In this document: positions 8,249-15,775 of the stretch, piece after piece
Layout of the letters: every line of letters starts with the position of its first letter
Position numbering within the stretch: position 1 is the stretch's first letter
Source of the DNA: Leifsonia sp. Leaf336
GTDB taxonomy: Bacteria > Actinomycetota > Actinomycetes > Actinomycetales > Microbacteriaceae
Reading direction: 5' to 3'
DNA: 64,000 nt
NCBI RefSeq assembly: GCF_001423695.1
Contig: NZ_LMOZ01000003.1
Location: 744,070 to 808,069, forward strand
Notes under the pieces: generated by a model
Database searches by the model: none
What the model saw: only the letters and a program-made list of their open reading frames with translations
What the model was told of the DNA's origin: nothing
Program-made: the position numbers and the translations under genes

Positions 8249-10762
8249 ATGGCCGAACTGCTCTACCGCCTCGGGAAGTTCTCGGCGCGCCGCGCCTGGA
8301 CGGTCATCGTGGCCTGGCTCGTCGTGCTCGGCATCGCGGTGGGAGGCTTCCTCGTCGGCTTCAAGGGGCTCACCAGCTCCTTCGACATCCCCGGCACCGC
8401 GGCCGGCGCCGTGGTCGACGAGCTCACGCACAAGCTGCCCGACTACGCCGGCGCCTCGGGCACGGTCGTGTTCCGCACCGACGACGGGTCGGCTCTGAGC
8501 GACTCGCAGAAGAAGGCGATCAGCTCGCTCATCGCCGACGCCGACGGACTCCCCGACGTCTCCGGCGTCATCGATCCGTTCTCGACCGAGGCCGAGCGCT
8601 CGGCGCAGCAGGCCAAGGTCACCGACGGACAGTCCCAGCTCACGGCCGGCCAGTCGCAGCTCGACGCGGCCAAGGCGCAGCTGACCTCGGGCCAGCAGCA
8701 GCTCGACGCCGCGAAGGCGCAACTGGAGGCCGCCCCGGCGGGGAGCATGCCGGCCCAGCAGCTCGCCGCTGCGCAGGCCCAGCTCGCGGCGCAGCAGAAG
8801 ACCATCGACGACGGTCTCGCCCAGCTAGCCGCGCAGCAGTCGCAGCTCACCGCCCAGCAGAAGCAGCTCGACCAGGGCGCCGAGCTGCTGAAGCTCTCCG
8901 AGAACATCCGCATGGTTTCCTCCGACGGCTCGACGGCGCTGGTGAACGTCGCCTTCACCAAGCCGCGGCTCGAGCTCTCCGAAGACGCCAAGCAGGCCGT
9001 CATCGACCACTTCGAGTCGACGAAGGTGGAGGGCGTCACCGTCTCGTTCTCGACCGACATCGCTCAGGGCGTGCCGCAGATCGTCGGCGTCGGCGAAGCG
9101 GTCGGTGTCGTCTTTGCCGCGATCGTGCTGATCGTGGTGCTCGGCTCCGTCATCGCCGCCGCCCTCCCGATCGTCACCGCGCTCTTCGGCGTCGCGGTCG
9201 CCGCGCTGGGGTCGCTGGCGTTCTCGGGCGTCGTCGACATGGCCTCCGTCACCCCGGTGCTGGCGATCATGCTCGGGCTGGCGGTCGGGATCGACTACTC
9301 CCTGTTCATCGTCAACCGGCACCGCAAGCAGCTGCTGGAGGGCGCTGAGCCGCGGGAGTCGATCGGTCTCGCCAACGGCACCTCCGGCAACGCGGTCGTG
9401 TTCGCGGGCACCACCGTGGTCGTGGCCCTGCTGGCGCTCAACGTCACCGGGGTGCCGTTCCTCGGGCTGATGGGCACGGTCGGCGCCATCGCGGTCGTGC
9501 TGGCTGTGCTGATCGCCGTCACCCTGACCCCCGCGATCCTCGGTCTCCTGAAGCTGCGCGTGCTGGGTCGCCGGGCTCGCGCGCGCGTCGGCCAGGTGCA
9601 CCACGACGACACCACGGCCAAGCCGATGAAGACCTGGCGGGCGGTGGTCACTGCGGTCGGTGCCGCCGTCGTGCTGCTGATCGTCGCCATCCCTGCGCTC
9701 TCGATGCGCGTCGGGCTGCCTGACGGCTCCTCCGAGCCGGTCGGCTCGACCACCTACGATGCGTTCACGGTCACCGAGAAGGCCTTCGGCGCCGGCACCA
9801 CCGGCCCGCTCCTCGTCACGGCGACCGCGAAGGACGCCGTCGCGAAAGACGACGTGACCTCCGTGCAGCTCGACATCGCGCGCACCCTCGCCGACCAGAA
9901 GGACGTCGTGGCCGTCGCGCCGATCGCCGTGTCCGGCGACCGCACGCTGTTCGCGTTCCAGGTCGTGCCGGAGGAAGGCCCGAACAGCGTCTCGACCGAG
10001 AACCTCGTCAACGCGCTCCGCGGCCTCGACGCCGTCGACGGCAAGTACCAGCTGGGCGTCTCGGGCCAGACGGCGATCAACCTCGACATCTCGGCGAACC
10101 TGGCCTCGGTGCTGCCGCTCTACCTGGCGGTGGTGGTCGGCCTGTCGCTGCTCATCATGATCCTCGTGTTCCGGTCGATTCTGGTGCCGTTGATCGCGAC
10201 GGGAGGCTTCATCCTGTCGCTGTTCGCGACGTACGGCGCGATCACCGCACTGTTCCAGTGGGGCTGGGGCGCCGACGCGCTCGGCATCCACACCGGGCCG
10301 ATCCTGAGCTTCCTGCCGGTCATCCTGGTGGGCATCCTGTTCGGCCTCGCGATGGACTACCAGCTGTTCCTGGCCTCCGGGATGCGGGAGGCGTATGTGC
10401 ACGGCGCCTCCGCGCGGCTCGCCGTGGTCAAGGGCGTCCGGGCCGGCCGCTCGGTCGTCATCGCCGCCGGGCTCATCATGATCTCCGTCTTCGGCGGCTT
10501 CATCTTCAGCGAGTCGACCATGATCCGCTCGATCGGCTTCGGTCTCGCCTTCGGCGTGCTCGTCGACGCGTTCGTCGTGCGCATGCTGCTCATGCCGGCG
10601 CTGATGCACCTCCTCGGCCGTTCGGCCTGGTGGCTGCCCAAGTGGCTCGACCGCATCATGCCGAACGTCGACGTGGAAGGCGCGGCCCTGGAGCGCCGGC
10701 ACCACGTGTTGGCGCCTGCCGAGGAGGCAGCGGAACCCTCGGCGGAACCGGCGCGGGTGTAG
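8249..10762 (+). CDS. MMPL/RND family membrane exporter
   Basis: 837 residues, two repeats of the RND fold. After TM1 comes a large extracytoplasmic domain containing an Ala/Gln-rich coiled coil at about residues 120-225, with recurring units such as QSQLTAGQSQLDAAKAQL. A bundle of TM helices carries the Asp-Tyr pair in LGLAVGIDYSLFIV, and the C-terminal half carries its counterpart in LFGLAMDYQLFL; these residues are thought to couple proton flow. MMPL proteins export lipids, siderophores or drugs. ATG 8249 has GAAAGGA upstream. It is divergent from a TetR gene. Confidence 0.88.
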   Translation: MAELLYRLGKFSARRAWTVIVAWLVVLGIAVGGFLVGFKGLTSSFDIPGTAAGAVVDELTHKLPDYAGASGTVVFRTDDGSALSDSQKKAISSLIADADGLPDVSGVIDPFSTEAERSAQQAKVTDGQSQLTAGQSQLDAAKAQLTSGQQQLDAAKAQLEAAPAGSMPAQQLAAAQAQLAAQQKTIDDGLAQLAAQQSQLTAQQKQLDQGAELLKLSENIRMVSSDGSTALVNVAFTKPRLELSEDAKQAVIDHFESTKVEGVTVSFSTDIAQGVPQIVGVGEAVGVVFAAIVLIVVLGSVIAAALPIVTALFGVAVAALGSLAFSGVVDMASVTPVLAIMLGLAVGIDYSLFIVNRHRKQLLEGAEPRESIGLANGTSGNAVVFAGTTVVVALLALNVTGVPFLGLMGTVGAIAVVLAVLIAVTLTPAILGLLKLRVLGRRARARVGQVHHDDTTAKPMKTWRAVVTAVGAAVVLLIVAIPALSMRVGLPDGSSEPVGSTTYDAFTVTEKAFGAGTTGPLLVTATAKDAVAKDDVTSVQLDIARTLADQKDVVAVAPIAVSGDRTLFAFQVVPEEGPNSVSTENLVNALRGLDAVDGKYQLGVSGQTAINLDISANLASVLPLYLAVVVGLSLLIMILVFRSILVPLIATGGFILSLFATYGAITALFQWGWGADALGIHTGPILSFLPVILVGILFGLAMDYQLFLASGMREAYVHGASARLAVVKGVRAGRSVVIAAGLIMISVFGGFIFSESTMIRSIGFGLAFGVLVDAFVVRMLLMPALMHLLGRSAWWLPKWLDRIMPNVDVEGAALERRHHVLAPAEEAAEPSAEPARV

Positions 10763-10787
10763 CGCCCGGGCGTCGCCCGCGCCGCCC

Positions 10788-12383
10788 CTACTCGCGCAGC
10801 AGTGAGCGGAGGGTCGCAATCGTATCGGCCTCCGCCGCCGGCTTGTCGTCGCGGTAGCACTTGACCCGCGCGAACCGCAGGGCGATGCCGCCGGGGTAGC
10901 GGGACGACCGCTGCACGCCGTCGATCGCGATCTCGACCACGGTGGTCGGGGCGACCCAGACGGTTCCCGGGGTGCGACGCACCTCGATGCGCTGGAACTC
11001 CTCGGTCTGCCATCGCAGCAGCTCGTCGGTGAGCCCCTTGAACGTCTTGCCGACCATCACGAAGCCGCCCGGCTCGCCGAAGGCGCCGTCCGGATCGCGC
11101 GCGCCGAGGTGGAGGTTGGAGAGCAGCCCGCGGCGGCGCCCCGAACCCCATTCGCACGCGAGAACGACCAGGTCGTAGGTGAGCACCGGCTTGACCTTGA
11201 TCCAGCTCGACCCGCGTCGCCCTGCGGCGTAGGACGAGTCGATCGCCTTCACCACCACGCCCTCCTGGCCGGCCGCGAGCGCCTCGCGCGACACCCGCTC
11301 CGCGGTCTCGGGGTCGTCGGTGACTTCGCCGGGGATCCGGTACTCGCCGGCCACCCGCTCCAGCTCGTGGCGCCGCACCGAGAGCGGTTCGTCGAGCAGG
11401 TCGCGCCCGTCGACGTGGAGGATGTCGAAGAACCAGGGATGGAGCGTCGTCTCCCGCGCCGCCTCCGCGGGACCCTCGGTCGCAGGCTCCCTCGGCGCTG
11501 GGGTCGCGGCATCGCTCCGCGCTGCCCCTGAGCTCCACCGCGCAAAGCGCGCCATCGTCTCCTGGAACGGCCGGGGGCCTCCGTCTTCGTCGAGCGACAG
11601 CGTCTCGCCGTCGAGGATGAGGTCGCGAGCGGGCAGCCGGCGCACGATCTCGACCACCTCGGGCACGCGGTGCGTGATGTCGGCGAGGTTGCGCGTGAAC
11701 ACCCGCACGCTGTCGCCGGAGCGGTGCACTTGGATGCGCGCACCGTCGAGCTTGTACTCGACCGAGGCGGGTCCCGTGGTCTCGACCGCCGCCGCGGCCG
11801 ACGACGCGGTCGCGGCGAGCATCGGCAGCACGGGACGCCCGACCTCCAGGCCGACGGCGTCGAGCTCCTCCGCCGTGCCGGTCAGCGCGATCACCGCGGT
11901 CTCGCCGAGATCGCCCGTGAGCATGGCGGCGCGGCGCACGCTCGGGCCGGGGCGACCTGCCGCGCGCGCGATCGCGTCGATCAGCACGCCCTCCAGCGCG
12001 CCCGTGCGCATCTCTCCGAGGAGCACGCGGCGCAGGAGGTCCTGCTCGCCGGCCGTCGCGCGCGCGGCGAAGTCGCGCAGAGCCGCGCTGCGGTCGCTCG
12101 CCGAGCCGGCGCCGCCGAGCGCCGCCAGCTCCTCCAGCAGCGCGTCGAGGTCGAGGACGGTCAGCGTCGGTTCGTCGGCCGGCTCCCCGATCACCGCGGA
12201 CACGCCGCGCCAGCCCACGCCGGCGCGACCCTGCCGCGGCTTGCCGACCAGCAACCCGACCGCCGGGGCTATCTCGTCGGGCGCCAGCTCGCCGAGGAGG
12301 CCGGCGAGCGCGTCGACTTTGGCCAGCCGCGAGCGTGTGGCCGCGACCGTATCGAGTGTGGTGACTACCGTCTCGAGGAGCAC
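10788..12383 (-). CDS. lig: ATP-dependent DNA ligase
   Basis: 531 residues: N-terminal ligase domain, nucleotidyltransferase domain with motif I EYKLDGARIQVH (AMP-accepting Lys211), motif III near LILDGETLS, motif IV EGVVVKAI, and an OB domain with WIKVKP. It matches the LigB-type archaeal/actinobacterial ligases that act beside NAD-dependent LigA in repair. Residues about 285-304 are encoded by a dispersed repeat also found at 493-546, and lie in a low-complexity Ala/Pro/Glu insert just before the conserved WFFDILHVDGRDLLDEP. GTG 12383 follows AACACT by six bases, suggesting a leaderless message. Confidence 0.88.
   Translation of the reverse strand: MLLETVVTTLDTVAATRSRLAKVDALAGLLGELAPDEIAPAVGLLVGKPRQGRAGVGWRGVSAVIGEPADEPTLTVLDLDALLEELAALGGAGSASDRSAALRDFAARATAGEQDLLRRVLLGEMRTGALEGVLIDAIARAAGRPGPSVRRAAMLTGDLGETAVIALTGTAEELDAVGLEVGRPVLPMLAATASSAAAAVETTGPASVEYKLDGARIQVHRSGDSVRVFTRNLADITHRVPEVVEIVRRLPARDLILDGETLSLDEDGGPRPFQETMARFARWSSGAARSDAATPAPREPATEGPAEAARETTLHPWFFDILHVDGRDLLDEPLSVRRHELERVAGEYRIPGEVTDDPETAERVSREALAAGQEGVVVKAIDSSYAAGRRGSSWIKVKPVLTYDLVVLACEWGSGRRRGLLSNLHLGARDPDGAFGEPGGFVMVGKTFKGLTDELLRWQTEEFQRIEVRRTPGTVWVAPTTVVEIAIDGVQRSSRYPGGIALRFARVKCYRDDKPAAEADTIATLRSLLRE
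11474..11529 (-). repeat. dispersed ~55-bp repeat, family 2, copy 2 (inside ligase gene)
   Basis: Matches 493-546 at nearly 90% of positions in reverse orientation. It keeps the ligase frame open and encodes roughly residues 285-304 of the protein, an Ala/Pro-rich insert between conserved motifs. Confidence 0.65.
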
Positions 12384-12422
12384 GTCCTCAGTGTTCCACC
12401 GACCTCCGACTCCTGCTGAGAC

Positions 12423-13031
12423 TTACGCCGAGGGGGTGGCCACTCCGCGACCGAAAGTGATCGCGCGCACGATCTGCACGATCCCGAGCACGATCAGGCT
12501 GATGCCTGCCAGGATGAACAGCACCACGATGCCCCAGAGCGGGCTGAACAGCAGCACGATGCCGGCGATGATGCTCAGGATGCCGAAGAAGATCGACCAG
12601 CCTCGCGATGGAGAGTCGCCGAGCTGGGCGAGCGCGACGGCGCCCTCCACGATCCACGCGATGCCGACCAGGATCCCGATGAACACGGCGAGGAAGGCGG
12701 TCGTGCCGGCGAGGTTGGCGAACGCCACGATCGCGGCGATCACGAGCAGGATGCCGAAGATGATGTCGAGCGCTCGGGCGCCTCCGCCGATCCCCTTGGC
12801 GAAGATCCCGATGCCGAGGTAGGCGATCCCGGAGACGAGCAGCGAGATCGCGATCAGGACCGTCAGCCCGGCCGCTGCGGTCTTGGGCCAGAAGACGATG
12901 ATGACACCGATGATGAGCGCGACGGCCCCGCTGATGCCGAGTGCGACGCGCACGCTGTTGATGACCGCAGGCGTCAGGTCTCTGCCGTTGAGCGAGAACG
13001 ACGCGAAAGCGGATGGCTGAGAAGTGGACAT
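12423..13031 (-). CDS. HdeD/DUF308 family membrane protein
   Basis: 202 residues with about six hydrophobic helices arranged as three hairpins, each ending in Gly-rich turns (IIFGILLVIAA, IFFGILSIIAGIVLLFSPL). This is the HdeD/DUF308 pattern. E. coli HdeD is linked to acid resistance; in actinobacteria the role is undefined. The hydrophilic N-terminal ~28 residues are probably cytoplasmic. ATG 13031 is followed by a good N-terminus; upstream AGAAGGG is a plausible ribosome binding site. It is the next leftward gene after the 57-codon gene at 13129-13302. Confidence 0.8.
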   Translation of the reverse strand: MSTSQPSAFASFSLNGRDLTPAVINSVRVALGISGAVALIIGVIIVFWPKTAAAGLTVLIAISLLVSGIAYLGIGIFAKGIGGGARALDIIFGILLVIAAIVAFANLAGTTAFLAVFIGILVGIAWIVEGAVALAQLGDSPSRGWSIFFGILSIIAGIVLLFSPLWGIVVLFILAGISLIVLGIVQIVRAITFGRGVATPSA

Positions 13032-13128
13032 CGCGGGACCCTTCTGGTGGAGCGGACGGACGTGTTCGGACGCTATCGCTGCCGCGCGCACGCTGTCTAG
13101 GGCCGTCGTACCCGGCGCGTAACAGGAG

Positions 13129-13302
13129 TCAGTAGTCCTCGCGGCCTTCGCCCAGGACCGCGAGCGTGTCCTGGTCGATCGCCCAGTCCCGCAGGGCGCG
13201 TTCGAGCTGTCTGCGCGTCCATTCGTGCGAGACGCCGTCGGCCTCGCCGAGCCGTGCCAGGCGGTCGAGGCGTTCGGCCGCCGTACCTTCGAGATCGTCC
13301 AT
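13129..13302 (-). CDS. small acidic/amphipathic protein (57 aa)
   Basis: ATG 13302 is preceded by AGGAGG eight bases upstream and the frame runs to TGA at 13129. The product starts MDDLEGTAAERLDRLARLGE, contains HEWTRRQLERALRDWAIDQD, and ends GEGREDY. It looks like a compact helical protein of Trp- and Arg-rich amphipathic helices. No family is recognised. The codon pattern (G/C at third positions) and strong ribosome binding site support it as a real gene. Confidence 0.6.
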   Translation of the reverse strand: MDDLEGTAAERLDRLARLGEADGVSHEWTRRQLERALRDWAIDQDTLAVLGEGREDY

Positions 13303-13411
13303 GGTTCGTGCCTCCTGGCGACGATCCTCGCGCTGTGCGTGCTGCGGTGCAAGAGCCTGGAAGCCACCGCGCGCACCGCCCGATACCGCGATGGCGGCGA
13401 CACCTCAAGTG

Positions 13412-13463
13412 CTCTTCGTGACCTCGAAGAGGGTACGGACGGGAGGTCCAGAACCGTCCCGTA
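13412..13463. promoter_or_regulatory. two adjacent hairpins upstream of the secreted repeat protein
   Basis: First hairpin 13412-13431: CTCTTCG and CGAAGAG around six bases. Second hairpin 13434-13463: TACGGACGG against CCGTCCCGTA with one bulge. They lie 75-130 bases before the next start and could be operators or part of a structured leader. The rest of 13303-13538 shows no gene. Confidence 0.4.
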
Positions 13464-13538
13464 GCGTCGCCGGATGCCCGCGGTCGGAACAGGCCGGCAC
13501 CCCAGCCGGCCCTGTCGCGGGCGACGGAAAGGATCCAC

Positions 13539-14411
13539 GTGAAGAACACCATCCAGAACACCTCCGCCCCCAGCACCTCCAGCCGTACCGCCTTCGGCGC
13601 GCGGCGTTTCGTGATCGGCGCCGCCTCGGTCGTGGCGGCGGGAGCCCTCATCGGCGTGGGGGCGCAGGGAGCTTTCGCGGCGACCGGCGACACCGGTGCG
13701 AGCGGCTCCGGCTCGGCGTCGGCGACCGCCTCGACGCCGTTCGGCGGCGCGAGCGCGGGAGGCGCCGCTTCGTTCAGCGGCGGGACGCACGGCTCCTCCC
13801 TGGCCGGTCAGGCCCACGCGCTGTTCAACGGACACGTCAACGGCGAGAAGGCGCAGCAGCTCGCCAAGCGGATCGTCGCGGACGGCGCGGTCTTCTCGCT
13901 GCTGCCGGACAGCCTGCAGGGGGACCTGAAGTCCCTCGCCGGCGCCTCCGCCCAGGACCGCACGGCCGACGCGAAGAAGATCGTGTCGACGGCGCTCTCG
14001 GGAGGCTACGGCAGCGCCATCCAGAAGCTCGCGACCCAGCTCAAGGGCAGCGAAGCCGCCGACGGCAAGAACGACGACGCGCTGAGCGGCCTCGACGTGA
14101 AGGGCCTCGACGTGAAGGGCCTCCTCCAGGGTCTGCGCAGCGGCGACCTCCTGAGCTCCGGCTCTGGCGCCGCCTCGCAGCTCGGCGCCGACGCGGCGGG
14201 CATCGCCTCCACCGTGACCGGTGACAGCGAGCTCGCGTCGAAGCTCCCGGACTCGCTGCGCAACGACCTCTCGGAGCTCGCTACGGCGCCTGCGGCCGCT
14301 CGCACCGCCGACGTGCAGCGGATCGCGACCACGGCGCTCTCCGGCGGCTACGGCGCGCAGATCCAGCAGGTCGCCGACCAGGTCGAGCAGACGGTCACCG
14401 CGGCCCACTGA
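13539..14411 (+). CDS. secreted protein with two internal helical repeats
   Basis: 290 residues. A signal peptide is visible at about residues 20-48 (hydrophobic core ending AQGAFAA). A Ser/Gly/Ala-rich linker follows, then two related segments of about 50 residues. Both contain LPDSL, a Leu/Ala helix, RTAD and the near-identical end TALSGGYG(S/A)QIQ-type sequence. Between them is a short direct duplication, GLDVKGLDVKGLLQGL. No family is recognised; a cell-surface or exported structural role is only an inference. GTG 13539 has GGAAAGGA upstream. Confidence 0.65.
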   Translation: MKNTIQNTSAPSTSSRTAFGARRFVIGAASVVAAGALIGVGAQGAFAATGDTGASGSGSASATASTPFGGASAGGAASFSGGTHGSSLAGQAHALFNGHVNGEKAQQLAKRIVADGAVFSLLPDSLQGDLKSLAGASAQDRTADAKKIVSTALSGGYGSAIQKLATQLKGSEAADGKNDDALSGLDVKGLDVKGLLQGLRSGDLLSSGSGAASQLGADAAGIASTVTGDSELASKLPDSLRNDLSELATAPAAARTADVQRIATTALSGGYGAQIQQVADQVEQTVTAAH

Positions 14412-14425
14412 CGCACACACGGCCT

Positions 14426-14480
14426 CGCGCCCCCAGGTCCTCCCGCTGCGCCTCCGCGCGGGGGAGGACCTGGGGGCGCG
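14426..14480 (+). terminator. strong stem-loop after the secreted repeat protein
   Basis: Perfect 19-bp arms (14426-14444 and 14462-14480) around a 17-base loop, 15 bases past the stop. There is no U-tract, as is usual in high-GC actinobacteria. Confidence 0.7.
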
Positions 14481-14549
14481 TCCGCGTGCTGGCCGGTATC
14501 CATCGAGAGAGGGATGCCGCCGAGCCCGGTGCAGGAGCATGATTCCTGC

Positions 14550-15083
14550 ATGTGGCTCCGGAGGATCATCGTCGCGGTCGCCGCCTACGCGCTGTTCGCG
14601 GGCGGCCTCGCGACACTGTACGTCGTCGTGCAGCAGGACGGCCGGAGCGCGGCGGAGGACGCCCCGCGCGTGCTGCTGTCCGCGGGAGCGTCGGCCGTGA
14701 CCGCTTCGCCGTCGCGCCGGTTCGATCTCGAGCAGTACCGCGGCACCTTCTGGGTGCGGTACGACGCCGCCGGCACACCGGTCGCCGGCGACGGTGTCCT
14801 CCGCGGGTCGCTGGCCCAGGTGCCGTTCGGGGTGCTGCAGAACGCGCGTGCGGCCGGCGAGGACGCCGTCAGCTGGGAGCCCGAGCCGGGCCTCCGGTTC
14901 GCGATCGTGGCCCAGCCGTTCGGGAAGGGCTCGATCGTGGCGGGCCAGTCGCTGCACCGCACCGAGCAGCGCATCCAGCGCACCGGCCTCTACATCGGAC
15001 TGGCTCTCGCGGCGGGATTGGTCGTCGTCGTGATCGCGGTCGTCGCAGACGCCCTCGTCGTTCAGCGGCGTTTGACTCCGTAG
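14550..15083 (+). CDS. membrane protein with two TM segments and an extracytoplasmic domain
   Basis: About 177 residues. TM1 at about residues 5-25, an extracytoplasmic region of about 120 residues (RGTFWVRYDAAGTPVAGDGVL, VSWEPEPGLRFAIVAQPF), then TM2 near the C-terminus (YIGLALAAGLVVVVIAVVADALVV). The layout resembles the sensor half of a two-component kinase without a kinase domain. It overlaps the convergent response regulator gene by 22 bp. ATG 14550 is preferred; ATG 14514 is possible. A 7-bp inverted repeat TGCAGGA-N7-TCCTGCA lies just upstream of 14550. Confidence 0.6.
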   Translation: MWLRRIIVAVAAYALFAGGLATLYVVVQQDGRSAAEDAPRVLLSAGASAVTASPSRRFDLEQYRGTFWVRYDAAGTPVAGDGVLRGSLAQVPFGVLQNARAAGEDAVSWEPEPGLRFAIVAQPFGKGSIVAGQSLHRTEQRIQRTGLYIGLALAAGLVVVVIAVVADALVVQRRLTP

Positions 15084-15775
15084 CGGTGCTCCGGCCGGCC
15101 GGTCGCGCCGTAGCGGAGCTCCAGCTTGAGCACGTCGCTCTGCTCCAACTGGGTGAGGGCCCGCTGCGCCGTCGTGCGGCTGATCCCGATCGCGGTCGCC
15201 ACGTCGTTGGCCGACAGGCTGCCGTCGCTGGCGGCGACGGCGTCGTAGACCGATTGCAACGTCGGTGCGAGCCGGCGCAGGGCCTCCGTCTGGGCCGGTG
15301 TGCCCGGGCGCAGGAGGTCGAAGATCCGGTCGATGTCGTGCTGCGTCGCCTCGGCGGGGAAGCCGTTCAGATCGTCGTAGGCCCGCCGGAACGCCGTGAG
15401 CCGCTCGGCCAGTTGCGCGAAGCCGAACGGCTTCACCAGGTAGTGCAGTGCGCCGAGCTGCACGGCCTGCTTGACGGTCGCGACGTCGTTGGCCGCCGAG
15501 ATGACGATGACCGCGGGCGCCGACGGCTCCGCGAGCAGTCGCCGCACGACCTGGAGGCCGTCGCCGTCGGGCAGGTAGATGTCCATCAGCACCAGATCCG
15601 GATGCAGTTCGCTCGCGAGGCGCAGAGCGTCGGCGGCGCTGTGCGCCTGCGCGGCCACGCGGAAGCCGGGCACGGCCTCCACGAACCCGACGTGCACCGA
15701 GGCGACCCGGTAGTCGTCGTCGACCACGAGCACGCTGAGCGACGGGGAGGCCGTGGTGCCGGAGTCGCCGCTCAT
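15062..15775 (-). CDS. CitB/DcuR-type response regulator
   Basis: 237 residues. Receiver domain at about residues 12-130 with acidic pair VVDDD, phosphorylatable Asp65 in LVLMDIYLPDGDG, and Lys in YLVKPF. The C-terminal wHTH (LSANDVATAIGISRTTAQRALTQLE) is of the kind found in CitB/DcuR partners of citrate or C4-dicarboxylate sensors. Its ATG overlaps the end of the upstream kinase gene (ATGA type), so the pair is translationally coupled. The likely target is the ABC importer transcribed away from the kinase gene. Confidence 0.87.
   Translation of the reverse strand: MSGDSGTTASPSLSVLVVDDDYRVASVHVGFVEAVPGFRVAAQAHSAADALRLASELHPDLVLMDIYLPDGDGLQVVRRLLAEPSAPAVIVISAANDVATVKQAVQLGALHYLVKPFGFAQLAERLTAFRRAYDDLNGFPAEATQHDIDRIFDLLRPGTPAQTEALRRLAPTLQSVYDAVAASDGSLSANDVATAIGISRTTAQRALTQLEQSDVLKLELRYGATGRPEHRYGVKRR

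Noticed and set aside
10763-10790. GGGCG-T-CGCCC between the MMPL and ligase genes as a terminator
   Set aside because: The stem is too short and the loop is one base; not convincing in this base composition.
8825-10819. 664-codon leftward frame antisense to the MMPL gene
   Set aside because: Composition is Arg/Asp/His-rich nonsense typical of an antisense frame in high-GC DNA; the rightward MMPL product has real domains.
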